NCBI GenBank assembly: GCA_023212695.1
Contig: JALCCG010000376.1
Location: 1 to 16,999 of the forward strand
DNA length: 16,999 bases
From: Sporisorium sorghi
Taxonomy: Eukaryota > Basidiomycota > Ustilaginomycetes > Ustilaginales > Ustilaginaceae
Reading direction: 5' to 3'
The first letter of the stretch is position 1; the number at the start of each line of letters is the position of its first letter. Of the stretch, positions 8,756 through 16,795 are shown one piece after another. The notes beneath the pieces are model-generated. The model was not told where the DNA came from. It saw only the letters and a list, made by a program, of their open reading frames with translations, and searched no databases. A program made the translations under genes and the position numbers.

Positions 8756-11700
8756 ATGAAGTTCCTCTCTCTTGCTGCGGCAGCAGCTAGCGCCGGCCTG
8801 CTGCTTCTCAGCGGCGCTGTCGAAGCCGCCAACCCCGCGGTCGCTGTCGGTCCCAAACCGTTCCAGGGTCCACCTCCTCCCGTCGATACCCAGCCCACCA
8901 TCAAGCACTCGAGGGCGAAAGTCTCTCAGCTTCAAAAGGTCAACTACCTCCCACGCGGCTACATCGTCGAGCTCGATTCGTCCCCCTCCAAGTCCGGCAA
9001 ACGCGACAACCCGCATGCCGAGGTGCATGCTCACCTCGCCAAGCGCGCCGGAGCCTACAAAACTCGTTTCGAGTACAACGACCCTCAAACGTTCGTTGGT
9101 ATGTCCGTTGTTCTGGATTCGGAAGACGACTACCACCAGCTCGCATCTGCGCCCGGTGTCAAGGCGATCTACCGCACGACGCTGCACACGGTCCCCGCCT
9201 TCGAGCCGGTCACGGTCTCGCCCGAGTTCGTCAAGGGCTCCACGGGCAAGGACGCTGCTCCGGACAGCGCGGGCGGCAAGAGGCGCCGCGACCAGCCCAA
9301 GAACGCCGGGCAGGGCTACAAGGACACGTTCGCCCCGCACGTCATGACCGGTGTCGACAAGCTCCACGAACAGGGCTTCGTCGGTACAGGCCAGGTCGTC
9401 GGCATCATCGACACGGGTACCGACTACACCCACCCTGCGCTCGGCGGCAAGCCGGGCAACAAGCCCTGCTACGGCCCCGGCTGTCTCGTCGAGGGCGGCT
9501 ACGCGTTTGTCGACGACAACTTTAACGGGACCAACACGCCCATTGCTGGCGGTACGCCGTTCGACTGCCAGGGCCACGGCACGCACGTTGCTGGTATTGT
9601 GGCGGCGAACGATACGCAGTACGGCTTTACGGGTGTTGCGCCTGGCGCCAAGATCCGCTCGTACCGTGTGTTTGGCTGCACTGGTAGCACTTCTGATGAC
9701 ATTATCATTGCGGCTCTGCAGAGGGCGTACTTTGACGGTTGTGATGTGCTCAGTCTCTCGCTCGGCGGGCCCGGTGGTTGGAGCGAGGCGCCCTCGTCGG
9801 CTGTCGCTGGCCGCATTGCTGAGCTCGGCACTCCGCTTTCGATTGCCAACGGCAACGACGGCAGTTACGGCATGGCGTATGCTTCGTCGCCTGCCACGGG
9901 TAACCACGTCATGGCTGTTGGTTCGGTTGACAACATTGTCCTGACTGGATTCTCCGCCGATGTTGTGCCTACCAACCTCAGCGAGAAGAACATCACGCTG
10001 CTGCAGGGTGCTCCGTTCACTTTTGCGGCTGGTCAGAGCAAGGTGCTCGAGGTGTATGCTACATCGAGCAGCCTGACGATCACCGACGACGCCTGCAACC
10101 CTCTTCCCGACTCGACTCCGGATCTTTCGGACAAAGTCGTCCTCGTTGGCCGAGGCACTTGCTTGTTTTCCACCAAGTTCGCCAACGTCGCTGCCAAGGG
10201 CGGCAAGTATGTTCTGATCTACAACTCGCTGTCCTCCATCACCTATGTCTCGACTACCATCGCAGGTCAGCAGGCAGCCTCGTTGACTCGTGACGACGGC
10301 CTGTTCCTCAAGCAGCAGATCAACAACGGCATCAAGGTCTCGCTCGACTTTACCAACTCGAAGCTGGATTCTATCCCCAACAATCAGACGGGCGGCCTGA
10401 TGAGCTCCTTCTCGACGTACGGCCCCACGTACGAGAACCGCCTCGACTCGCCGACCACCTCAGCGCCCGGTGGCAACATCCTGAGCACCTATCCGCTCAA
10501 GAAGGGTGGATACGCTATTCTGTCTGGTACATCGATGGCGACACCTTTCATCTCTGGTTCGATCGCGCTGTTCCAGTCGGCTCGTGGCAAGATGTTGCCG
10601 GAGACGATCAACAGCATCTTCTCGGGCACTGCTACGCCGCTCAAGAACTCGACGAGCGGTGGGCTGCTCGAGTCGGTGGCAAAGCAGGGAACGGGTCTGG
10701 TGGACATCAACAAGGCGGTGTACCAGCAGATCGTGCTGAGCCCTTCGGTGATCGAGCTCAACGACACAACGCACTTCAACGGCACGCAGACGATCACGCT
10801 GCAGAACCTCGGCAGCAAGGTGCAGCTGTACACGCTGTCGCACATCCCCGTCGGCACGGTGCAGTCGCAGGAGGACGACTCGATCTTCTTCCAGCTCGGG
10901 CCTGTGCCGCTGTCGACGCAGTACGCGAGCGTGCACTTCAGCCAGCCTGTCATCGTTGTTCCCCCCAAAGGTGTGGCTAAGTTTGTCGTCTCGATCACCC
11001 CTCCCGACGGTGTCAACACGGACAAGCTGCCCTTCTACTCGGGCTACGTCCATCTCGAGCCGCAATCCTCGGACTACAGCGCTGTCAACATTGCATATGG
11101 CGGCTACAAAGCGGACACGTCCAAAACACAGATCCTGGACAACACGAGCGAGCTGTTCGGCACGGCGCTGCCCGTGCTGCTCAGCGCGGACGGCGAGACG
11201 TTTATCGAGAGCGGCAACACGTCCTACAGCTTGGCCAATGTGGCCGAATGGCCGCAGTTTGTGTACAGGCTCAACTACGGTACGCCGTATCTGCAGATTG
11301 ACATCGTCAATGCGACGACGGACTTGCAGCCGACGTACAATGTGGATGGGTCGGTGAACAGCAAGGCTAGCGTAGTGGGGCACAAGAGGTTCGTGCGTCA
11401 TGTTCGAAGGCAGGCAAAGGGGAGCAAGAACATCCTGCCTGTGCCCAAGCCGGGTCAAGGTGGCCCTCCTGGTCCTCCTGGCCCTCCTGCACACGGTACC
11501 GATCCCAACCCCAAGCCCAAACCCGGCCCCACCGGCGGAGCAGGTGTCAAGTTCGCCGACGTGCCCACCATCGGCATGCTCGGCAACGGCTACTGGAACG
11601 GCCGCAACAGCGCCGACGGCTCGCTCGCCGACTACTCGTACAACGTCCAGCAGATCACCCCGGACCTCGCGCTGCCGCAGAACGGAACTACCACGCTCAC

Positions 11701-11809
11701 TCCAGGTACCTACAAGGTGCTGCTCCGCGCTCAGAAGGTGCTGACTCAGGGCACGCTCGAGAGCGACTACGAATCGTACCTTTCCTACGCGTTCACTGTT
11801 ACGCAGTAG
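8756..11809 (+). CDS. secreted subtilisin-like serine protease (S8A), with PA and Fn3-like regions
   Basis: 1017 residues, single exon. A signal peptide spans about 1-24 (hydrophobic core LAAAAASAGLLLLSG, likely cut after VEA). An I9-type propeptide follows at about 65-146. The catalytic domain runs about 190-655: Asp219 in GIIDTGTDYTHP, His274 in GHGTHVAGI, oxyanion Asn367 in NGNDG and Ser593 in SGTSMATPF, so the triad is complete. A PA insert lies between His and Ser (about 440-535, SDKVVLVGRGTCLF), as in bacterial Vpr-type and related fungal enzymes. An Fn3-like region (about 655-785) is followed by a further domain, a Pro/Gly linker (893-927) with three GPP repeats, and a C-terminal domain. 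KR and KRRR (96-97, 175-178) fit propeptide cleavage by Kex2. About a dozen N-glycosylation sequons support secretion. The expected role is extracellular protein breakdown; a role on a plant host is speculation. The ATG lies two bases after TTTCACAG, so a 5'-UTR intron is possible. Confidence 0.97.
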   Translation: MKFLSLAAAAASAGLLLLSGAVEAANPAVAVGPKPFQGPPPPVDTQPTIKHSRAKVSQLQKVNYLPRGYIVELDSSPSKSGKRDNPHAEVHAHLAKRAGAYKTRFEYNDPQTFVGMSVVLDSEDDYHQLASAPGVKAIYRTTLHTVPAFEPVTVSPEFVKGSTGKDAAPDSAGGKRRRDQPKNAGQGYKDTFAPHVMTGVDKLHEQGFVGTGQVVGIIDTGTDYTHPALGGKPGNKPCYGPGCLVEGGYAFVDDNFNGTNTPIAGGTPFDCQGHGTHVAGIVAANDTQYGFTGVAPGAKIRSYRVFGCTGSTSDDIIIAALQRAYFDGCDVLSLSLGGPGGWSEAPSSAVAGRIAELGTPLSIANGNDGSYGMAYASSPATGNHVMAVGSVDNIVLTGFSADVVPTNLSEKNITLLQGAPFTFAAGQSKVLEVYATSSSLTITDDACNPLPDSTPDLSDKVVLVGRGTCLFSTKFANVAAKGGKYVLIYNSLSSITYVSTTIAGQQAASLTRDDGLFLKQQINNGIKVSLDFTNSKLDSIPNNQTGGLMSSFSTYGPTYENRLDSPTTSAPGGNILSTYPLKKGGYAILSGTSMATPFISGSIALFQSARGKMLPETINSIFSGTATPLKNSTSGGLLESVAKQGTGLVDINKAVYQQIVLSPSVIELNDTTHFNGTQTITLQNLGSKVQLYTLSHIPVGTVQSQEDDSIFFQLGPVPLSTQYASVHFSQPVIVVPPKGVAKFVVSITPPDGVNTDKLPFYSGYVHLEPQSSDYSAVNIAYGGYKADTSKTQILDNTSELFGTALPVLLSADGETFIESGNTSYSLANVAEWPQFVYRLNYGTPYLQIDIVNATTDLQPTYNVDGSVNSKASVVGHKRFVRHVRRQAKGSKNILPVPKPGQGGPPGPPGPPAHGTDPNPKPKPGPTGGAGVKFADVPTIGMLGNGYWNGRNSADGSLADYSYNVQQITPDLALPQNGTTTLTPGTYKVLLRAQKVLTQGTLESDYESYLSYAFTVTQ

Positions 11810-12136
11810 AGAGACGCTGGAGGGTTGTCGTAGAGATACGTTTGGTTTTCGGTTTCGCTTCGTCCTCTGTACACTTGAAGAGTCCCACTTTGAAACGGGT
11901 TGTGTATTGCGTGACGCCTGCATATCACTTGTTGGTGAAGATGCGCCAAGCAACGAAAGGAGGAGCGAGGTTCAATCCGTGACAGACAAAGTTGGCAAAG
12001 ACAAGGCGACGAGGACAGACTGCGGGAAAGTGAGTCGGCAACCTGGCTGATGTTGTCGATCGGGAGGATTGGCGACTTTGGACTTAGCAGTTCCTGACAG
12101 TGGTTGTCGGTACTGATAAGCCAGAGTCTGATCTGA
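11810..12136. other. 3' region of the protease gene and transition to repeats
   Basis: No gene is seen. This is the expected site of the protease 3' UTR. It marks the boundary between the intact host-gene block on the left and the repeat-rich block on the right. Confidence 0.5.
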
Positions 12137-12510
12137 GAATTAATGATCTTGACGCTCAAGATTCTCCGTCACCTGGCTCATGTGAAGTGCATCTATCCCA
12201 CTGGTTCAAAAGTCAAGGAGTGGATCAGCGACGACACCATTGCTGCCCTTCGAGCTGCCATCTGAAATGCTCTCGCCAACGACATTGCAGCAACGGGAGT
12301 AAGGTCGATTCAGGAAGTGCTCTCCTTCCACACCGTCCTCATGTGCCTGGACGAGCTGGGTAGCCGCATCATGACTTGGCTCAACAAGACTGACCATCAA
12401 CCAAAGGAAGTTGGCCGTCATTTGTGCTGGGGCATGGTCAAGTTCACATTCTGCTCCTATAGCAAAGCTGGCAACCCCGAGTTTTTACTCAACATCAGCA
12501 GCAACACCAG

Positions 12511-12515
12511 CAAGA
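12511..12515. repeat. target site duplication, left LTR (5' copy)
   Basis: CAAGA directly before the LTR, repeated exactly at 12860-12864 directly after it. Confidence 0.85.
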
Positions 12516-12859
12516 TGTTATGCCTCAAGGGTCTGGTGACCTCGCGAGGTGTTGTCGAGTGGTGCTGGAGTGGTGAGGCTTGAGGCTTGAGGTGAGGGGT
12601 CCTGGGACTACTTGGAGGCCCAGGCTCATCAAGTGCACGTGGGGTGTTCTAGGAATGGTCTGAGATTTCCACCTACAGGTGTGAGTAGAGAAAATACAAT
12701 TGATGAACTAAGACAAGGGCCATCCTGGCACCAGGACGGGTTTTGTACTTCTGTGAGTGGCCCTGGCAACACATGGGTCTTGTGCAGGTGTGATGTGGTG
12801 CCTCACAGCATGTTGCATACAACCCTTCGAGGAAACCTCCAAGGCAGTGACTTGTAACA
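12516..12859 (+). mobile_element. solo LTR, 344 bp
   Basis: It begins TGTTATGCC and ends CTTGTAACA, the 5'-TG...CA-3' form of LTRs with a 5-bp terminal inverted repeat (TGTTA/TAACA). It is flanked by the perfect duplication CAAGA. A second member in opposite orientation lies at 15438-15774. The two are roughly 90% alike or better by eye, with an identical core of 135 bp (12664-12798). No internal retrotransposon sequence adjoins it, so it is a solo LTR left by recombination between two LTRs. The plus strand is assigned only relative to the other copy, since the coding direction is unknown. The superfamily (copia or gypsy) cannot be told from an LTR alone. Confidence 0.88.
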
Positions 12860-12864
12860 CAAGA
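12860..12864. repeat. target site duplication, left LTR (3' copy)
   Basis: CAAGA, identical to 12511-12515 on the other side of the LTR. Confidence 0.85.
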
Positions 12865-13081
12865 TGGCTGGCTGTTATGGTGATCTCCACTACCACATGA
12901 ATACCATGGCGTCCAGGAAGGATGAGCGCAAGAGTCAAGATATGGTCTTCTCATTTGCAGCACTTGCCATCGCTAGTTTGGCGAGTTGCTGCTGCAGCAC
13001 TGTGCAGGCCACTTTGTCTTCAGCATCAAGAACGATCTGGTCAATTGCCCCGTTTTCATTATCAGCAGCAGTGTGGGAAGG

Positions 13082-13718
13082 CTCGCCTCGAAGGTAAAGC
13101 CACCCTGCATACGAAGTTGGCTCACTTTGTAAACAAGCTGGTCTTGGCTACGAAGTTAGCAGCCTCCAGCTATCAAGGCTGGAGAAGTCACATACAGCTG
13201 CTGGTACAGCCATGAGTTGAGGGTGAGGCTTTGTAGGAGTTGACGAGGTCAACAAGAAGGCACTGGATGTTACCAGCTGGCATTGACACCGGACAGGGGT
13301 GGGGTGTATGTGAGTGGGCCCAAGCTTGCAGCCCACTGTGGGTTCAGGTGGGATGGGTGGGGGAGATGAGGAGGAGGAGGAGGATGAGGGCAGTTGATGT
13401 GGCCAGGGGCCACGAGGCTGCTGTATATAAGTCACAACCTCATGACAGTGGAAGGGTGGTAGCCCATCCACTCTATCTTATACATTCTCTATAGTAAGCT
13501 CAGCTTGTCAGTCACTTAGTCTCGTATCAGCATTGCAGCATCTCACTTGTGTGAATGTCAGCACCGGCAGCTAGAACCCACACTAGCATACGGCACCTAC
13601 ACCGTAGCAGCACCTACACTGCAAGGCTGGAACCACCACCAGCCTCTCTTTGATATCATCGACAACAGCCGCGCTCGCCGTCGGCGATCAGCACTCGCTA
13701 CAGGCCTCAAGGTCACCT
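13082..13718 (+). mobile_element. repeat module copy A: frame end, TATA spacer, second frame start
   Basis: This is a diverged direct repeat of 16308-16795. It starts with the last 16 codons and TAA of the first frame (stop at 13130). A spacer follows with a (GAG)5 run at 13368-13382, a TATATAAG box at 13424 and a C/T-rich stretch at 13461-13500. A second open frame runs from about 13520 to TAG 13715 and includes LEPTLAYGTYTVAAPTLQGW near 13571 and LKVT at its end. The same words recur in copy B (LEPPLAYGTSTVAAPTPRAW). Copy A ends abruptly at the LINE fragment. No ATG begins the second frame in the correct phase. Class is undetermined: an element with two genes, or an LTR-like promoter between an element's end and start, are both possible. 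Confidence 0.5.
13424..13431 (+). promoter_or_regulatory. TATA box in repeat module copy A
   Basis: TATATAAG, a canonical TATA sequence, about 90 bases before the second open frame of the module. The homologous segment is missing from copy B because 13327-13434 has no counterpart there. Confidence 0.4.
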
Positions 13719-14222
13719 AGGGTCGGACTCCCACAGGGGGTGGTGGACGTTTAGGTCGCCTACGACGGCTCGGTGCGGCGATTGGTATTCTTCTAGTACT
13801 AGAGTTAAGGGAGGGATAGTGTCGCATGTCGATGGGGGGTTATAAACGTTACACAGCAGGAGGGGGTCGGGCTGGCCGTCGAGCTGGATTAAAGTGGCTA
13901 ACAGGTCGGGATGTTTGAGACTGACCACCTGCACGTCGTTGGGGTTGACCCTGCTGTGGGCATAGATCATAGTGCGCCTTCTTGTCGGTAGATCGGAGGC
14001 ACGGCTGAGGGTTTGCGTGATTGGGGACCAGACGACGTCTGCCGGGTCCGTGAGCTGAGTCCAGCTGGGGTGAGAGACCATATTGTCGAAGACTGCGAAC
14101 GGCTCCTGAATACATATGAAATCGTACGCTTGGCTCCGATGTGGCACGCTAAGAACGGTCTTGCAGAACAGTGCTACTGTATTGCGATCCATCCTCGCAG
14201 CCGATTCCGTGCTGGCCAAGTC
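13716..14222 (-). pseudogene. LINE-type retrotransposon endonuclease fragment
   Basis: About 168 codons on the minus strand match the endonuclease/exonuclease/phosphatase (APE-like) domain at the start of non-LTR retrotransposon ORF2. Seen are YDFICIQEPF, with the catalytic-type Glu in QEP, LLLCNVYNPPS, and VVGDLNVHHPLWESD, with the GDxN motif and the HHPLW signature of LINE endonucleases. The beginning is missing (in-frame TGA at 14223-14225; the frame opens from TTG, not ATG). The end is cut right after HHPLWESDPR, so the C-terminal SDH motif and the whole reverse transcriptase are absent. It is a dead fragment joined tail-first to copy A of the repeat module. It cannot act as an element on its own. 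Confidence 0.8.
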
Positions 14223-14410
14223 TCAAGTGCGCATACGAGGTCCCTGCGCCTCTCGTCAGCTTCTTCATCGGAGGGTCTTTGGTGTCTCCTTGATGACTCC
14301 GCAAGCTCTCTGTTTCTCCGCAGTGACACGTTTGCCTCGCCATCTCTCCTCAGCGTCTTGGCCGTTCATCGACCTCTACTCAGTCAGCCCTCCAACGACC
14401 ACCTTCCACC

Positions 14411-14804
14411 ATGCCTACCTCGCCAGGAGACGTTGAAGGCAGGGGCGACCAGCGAAACGGCTTTGAAAAGCTAGCAACCGGTCAGCGAGGATGAAGCTCC
14501 TTGGCAAACTCGACAGCATCAAGGTGAGCCTGAACGATGATGCCTTGTTTCAGCTCTGTTCCACACATACACATCTCATCTGCTGTCTCTCCCGTCTCCT
14601 GTCTGCCCTTGCTCAGACCGACTGCAGGGATTCGACCTACGACTTGCGCTTCCACGGTCGGATCCAATTGGTTCGCGCAGCATCTCTATCAAGGAAGGAC
14701 ACGGCGAGACTGCATTGTCTGTCGTCCGATCGTTCGAGAAGAGGCAATCTCAAAAAACGATTTCGCTCCGGATACCAGCAAAAGCAGACAGGTCAGGAAT
14801 GTAG
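14411..14804 (+). pseudogene. possible decayed small gene with an intron-like segment
   Basis: A good start context (CCACCATGCC at 14411) follows a C/T- and CA-rich leader. The frame reads MPTSPGDVEGRGDQRNGFEK and stops at TGA 14492. An intron-like segment from AAG|GTGAGC (14524) to GCTCAG (14616) is 93 bp long. Beyond it, a 61-codon frame (FDLRLALPRSDPIGSRSISI, GHGETALSVVRSFEKRQ) runs to TAG 14802 with natural-looking codons. The first exon's frame and this frame do not match, so a small frameshift near 14470-14490 is needed. An alternative frame from ATG 14491 splices in phase through the same intron to TGA 14854 (90 codons) but looks less protein-like. No family is recognised. Confidence 0.25.
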
Positions 14805-15432
14805 ATGGGATCGACAACGTTCGAATCTCTTCCTCTGCGTAGATCTTCGAATATGATAGGACAGCTCTGCAAATAGCGGGAGGAAAGCAGTCGGATCGCA
14901 GTGAGCAAGCACTTATCAGCAAGGAGGAGGATAAGGAGAGATCCTTCGAGATGGGCCGCCTACAATCTCACTAGCAACCATTGCACTCATTGCTTGTGCA
15001 TCAATAAAGACGGCGCTATCTCTCTCATAGAACTCGGTGTCAGGCTCCGCTGGTGAAATGGGATTCTTTGCTCATGTCCAACAGTGATCGCTCTATGTCA
15101 TGCTTGTCGCGCCTCGAAGTGATCATAACCGAATGTGGATCATGAGGTGAGAGATGATTCACCGTGCTCTGGGATATTCAAGAGGACCCGACATCACTTG
15201 TGTGAGATCGATGTACAGTATACAGTGTTTGACTCTACAGCCTCCTGCCGCTACTTACGGCGCTGCCTGGCAGCAAAGCATGGATGTGCGGTGCAGATGC
15301 TCCTCAATCGATCCTCATGTTGAAGATGGCTCTTACCGGACATCGTTCATGTCGTGCACAACGTGGCAACACAGACGAAATGCAAAAGAATAAGAACGCT
15401 TCAATTGCTAACATTGCGGACGAGACAAGAAT
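14805..15432. other. unassigned sequence
   Basis: No gene, repeat match to other parts of the window or RNA gene was recognised. Only short open frames are present. Confidence 0.4.
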
Positions 15433-15437
15433 GAAAC
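15433..15437. repeat. target site duplication, right LTR (left copy)
   Basis: GAAAC, repeated exactly at 15775-15779. Confidence 0.85.
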
Positions 15438-15774
15438 TGTTACAAGTCACTGCCTTGGAGGTTTCCTCGAAGGGTGGTACACAAGGTGCCACAAGGTGCC
15501 ACATCACACCTGCACAAGACCCATGTGTTGCCAGGGCCACTCACAGAAGTACAAAACCCGTCCTGGTGCCAGGATGGCCCTTGTCTTAGTTCATCAATTG
15601 TATTTTCTCTACTCACACCTGTAGGTGGAAATCACAGGCCATTCCTAGAACACCCCATGTGCACTTGACAAGCCTGGACCTCCAAGTAGTTCCAGGACCC
15701 CTCGCCTCAAGCCTCGCCACCCTGGCACCACTCGACAACACCTCGCAAGGTCTCCAGACCCTTGAGGCTTAACA
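15438..15774 (-). mobile_element. solo LTR, 337 bp, inverted relative to the left LTR
   Basis: Reads TGTTACAAG...GGCTTAACA on the plus strand, so its reverse complement lines up end to end with 12516-12859. It carries its own perfect 5-bp duplication, GAAAC. Differences from the left LTR cluster in the two flanks of the identical core: a 7-bp gap in the GAGGCTT repeat, scattered C/T changes, and a rearranged stretch where this copy has two tandem ACAAGGTGCC units (about 15480-15501). Different target duplications show independent insertions rather than an inverted duplication of one locus. Confidence 0.88.
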
Positions 15775-15779
15775 GAAAC
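15775..15779. repeat. target site duplication, right LTR (right copy)
   Basis: GAAAC, identical to 15433-15437. Confidence 0.85.
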
Positions 15780-15868
15780 GAAACGAAACTCTTCGACGGT
15801 CCTGCTGTTGGATTCACCATGCGAGTTCAGACTTCCATCTCATACTCGAGTACATCACTTCATGAAGC

Positions 15869-15892
15869 CCAACACTCAGCGCTGAGTGTTGG
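15869..15892. repeat. perfect 24-bp palindrome
   Basis: The half-site CCAACACTCAGC is followed immediately by its exact reverse complement. It is nearly the same as the palindrome at 16002-16027. Confidence 0.9.
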
Positions 15893-16001
15893 AACCAATC
15901 GGAAGATCTCAAGATGCGATGCACAGTCCTTGGAGAAATTCTCATGAATTTTCCCACCTTGAATAATGCAAACCCGTGATCTTATTGGCCCAGGCATGAG
16001 T

Positions 16002-16027
16002 CTCAACACTCAGTGCTGAGTGTTGAG
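16002..16027. repeat. 26-bp palindrome with 2-base centre
   Basis: CTCAACACTCAG, then TG, then the exact reverse complement of the arm. It shares the AACACTCAG arm with the palindrome at 15869-15892; the centres are 134 bp apart. Confidence 0.9.
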
Positions 16028-16273
16028 CACCCTCAAATCCTTCACACCCGGATGAAGCCAAGTTGAGTCACCTTGCTCAGTTGAACTCAAGATAGCACTT
16101 GGACCTGGGAGAGCTGAGCCAATCAGAGACCACGGAAACTCATGAGAGGCAACGCAGACACCCTCAAGCTCCACCAACAGCTTGTTACAGGAGGCGCCGG
16201 TAGCAGGGTCGAGACGAGGTCAGGTGGCCTCAAGATGGTCAGGCTGCCATGGGTAGGAGACAGGCGAGTAGGC

Positions 16274-16291
16274 AGGAGGAGGAGGAGGAGG
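16274..16291 (+). repeat. (AGG)6 microsatellite
   Basis: Six AGG units just before the start of module copy B. Copy A has a (GAG)5 run, but in its spacer (13368-13382) rather than before it, so the runs are not positional equivalents. Confidence 0.85.
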
Positions 16292-16307
16292 CATCAGCGT
16301 GAGGGGG

Positions 16308-16795
16308 CTCACCCCAAAGGTAACAGCCCCTTGCGTACAAGGTTGCCTCACTTCATAAGTAGGCTGCCTTTGGCTGCAAGGTCAGAGACCAGCAGTGATC
16401 GAGGCCTGGGAAGTGGCACAGGGGTGCTGGTGTAGCCCTAACCGGAGTGGGAGCATGCGAGTGGGTGTACGCGGGTGGGCCCAAGCTCAACCTCATGACT
16501 GTGGAAGGGCGAGAGCCCATCCACTCTATTATACACCTTCTTTACCATAAGCTCAGCTTTCTATCTCTCAGTCTCATAGCTGTGATCGTATCGTCATTGC
16601 AGCCTACTGCTTGCGTGTGAACGAACAGACTCTTGACAAGCTAGAACCACCACTAGCATACGGCACCTCAACTGTAGCAGCACCTACACCACGAGCCTGG
16701 AACCGTCACCAGTCTCTACCTCATCATTGATGACGGCCGATCGCGCCATCGATGATCCACACTCATACAAGCCTCAAGGTCACCTGGGCTTCGTA
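16308..16795 (+). mobile_element. repeat module copy B
   Basis: A diverged direct copy of 13082-13718. The first-frame tail reads LTPKVTAPCVQGCLTS and ends at TAA 16356, aligned codon by codon with copy A's tail and TAA. The spacer is shorter: it joins GGGCCCAAGCT straight to CAACCTCATGAC, lacking copy A bases 13327-13434, including the TATA box. The second frame (LEPPLAYGTSTVAAPTPRAW near 16641) then shifts phase near 16710-16720, with TGA TGA in the original phase, before recovering at CLKVTW-like words near 16780. Unlike copy A, it is not cut at that point. The copy is non-functional as read. Confidence 0.5.

Larger units (their letters stand above)
12137..13132 (+). pseudogene. decayed reading frame of unknown family, split by a solo LTR
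   Basis: A protein-like frame begins near ATG 12143 and includes YPTGSKVKEWISDDTIAALR, then a TGA at 12263, then SFHTVLMCLDELGSRIMTWL and a Cys/Trp-containing stretch. A solo LTR enters at 12516. When the LTR and one copy of its 5-bp duplication are discounted, the frame continues in phase (GCYGDLHYHMNTMASRKDER). A further frame change near 12975-13000 leads to FSIKNDLVNCPVFIISSSVG and RLASKVKPPCIRSWLTL, ending with TAA at 13130. The terminal part is matched by copy B at 16308-16358, including the stop. I do not recognise the family; a protein of a mobile element is likely because of the repetition. At least three disabling changes are seen: a stop, an insertion and a frameshift. Confidence 0.55.
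15869..16027. repeat. possible MITE or fold-back unit bounded by two palindromes
   Basis: About 159 bp bounded by the two palindromes. Inside them, CCAATCGGAAGATC (15895-15908) matches the reverse complement of GATCTTATTGG (15978-15988) apart from a 3-base gap, extending the inverted symmetry inward. No coding frame and no clear target duplication are seen. A miniature inverted-repeat element is one explanation; a protein-binding site pair is another. Confidence 0.35.

Noticed and set aside
8720..9907. 395-codon open frame antisense to the protease
   Set aside because: Arg/Val/Ala-rich shadow caused by G/C third positions of the protease codons; no domain and no ATG context.
11458..11490. 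Collagen-like GPP repeat as a collagen domain
   Set aside because: Only three triplets, inside a Pro/Gly linker.
10460..11953. 497-codon open frame antisense to the protease
   Set aside because: Same codon-bias shadow; composition is Arg/Val/His-rich without recognisable motifs.
13164..13184. CTCCAGC hairpin after the first-frame stop of module copy A
   Set aside because: Seven-bp stem only and not conserved in copy B; likely chance.
14815..14830. GTTCGAATC resembling a tRNA B box
   Set aside because: No A box or acceptor stem at the right distance upstream.
14491..14856. 121-codon frame from ATG 14491 as a stand-alone gene
   Set aside because: It reads through a segment with intron-like ends and its translation is less protein-like than the alternate frame; kept only as an alternative in the candidate entry.
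12516..15774. Reading the two LTRs and the DNA between as one intact LTR retrotransposon
   Set aside because: They are in opposite orientation and have different target duplications, so they are two separate insertions.
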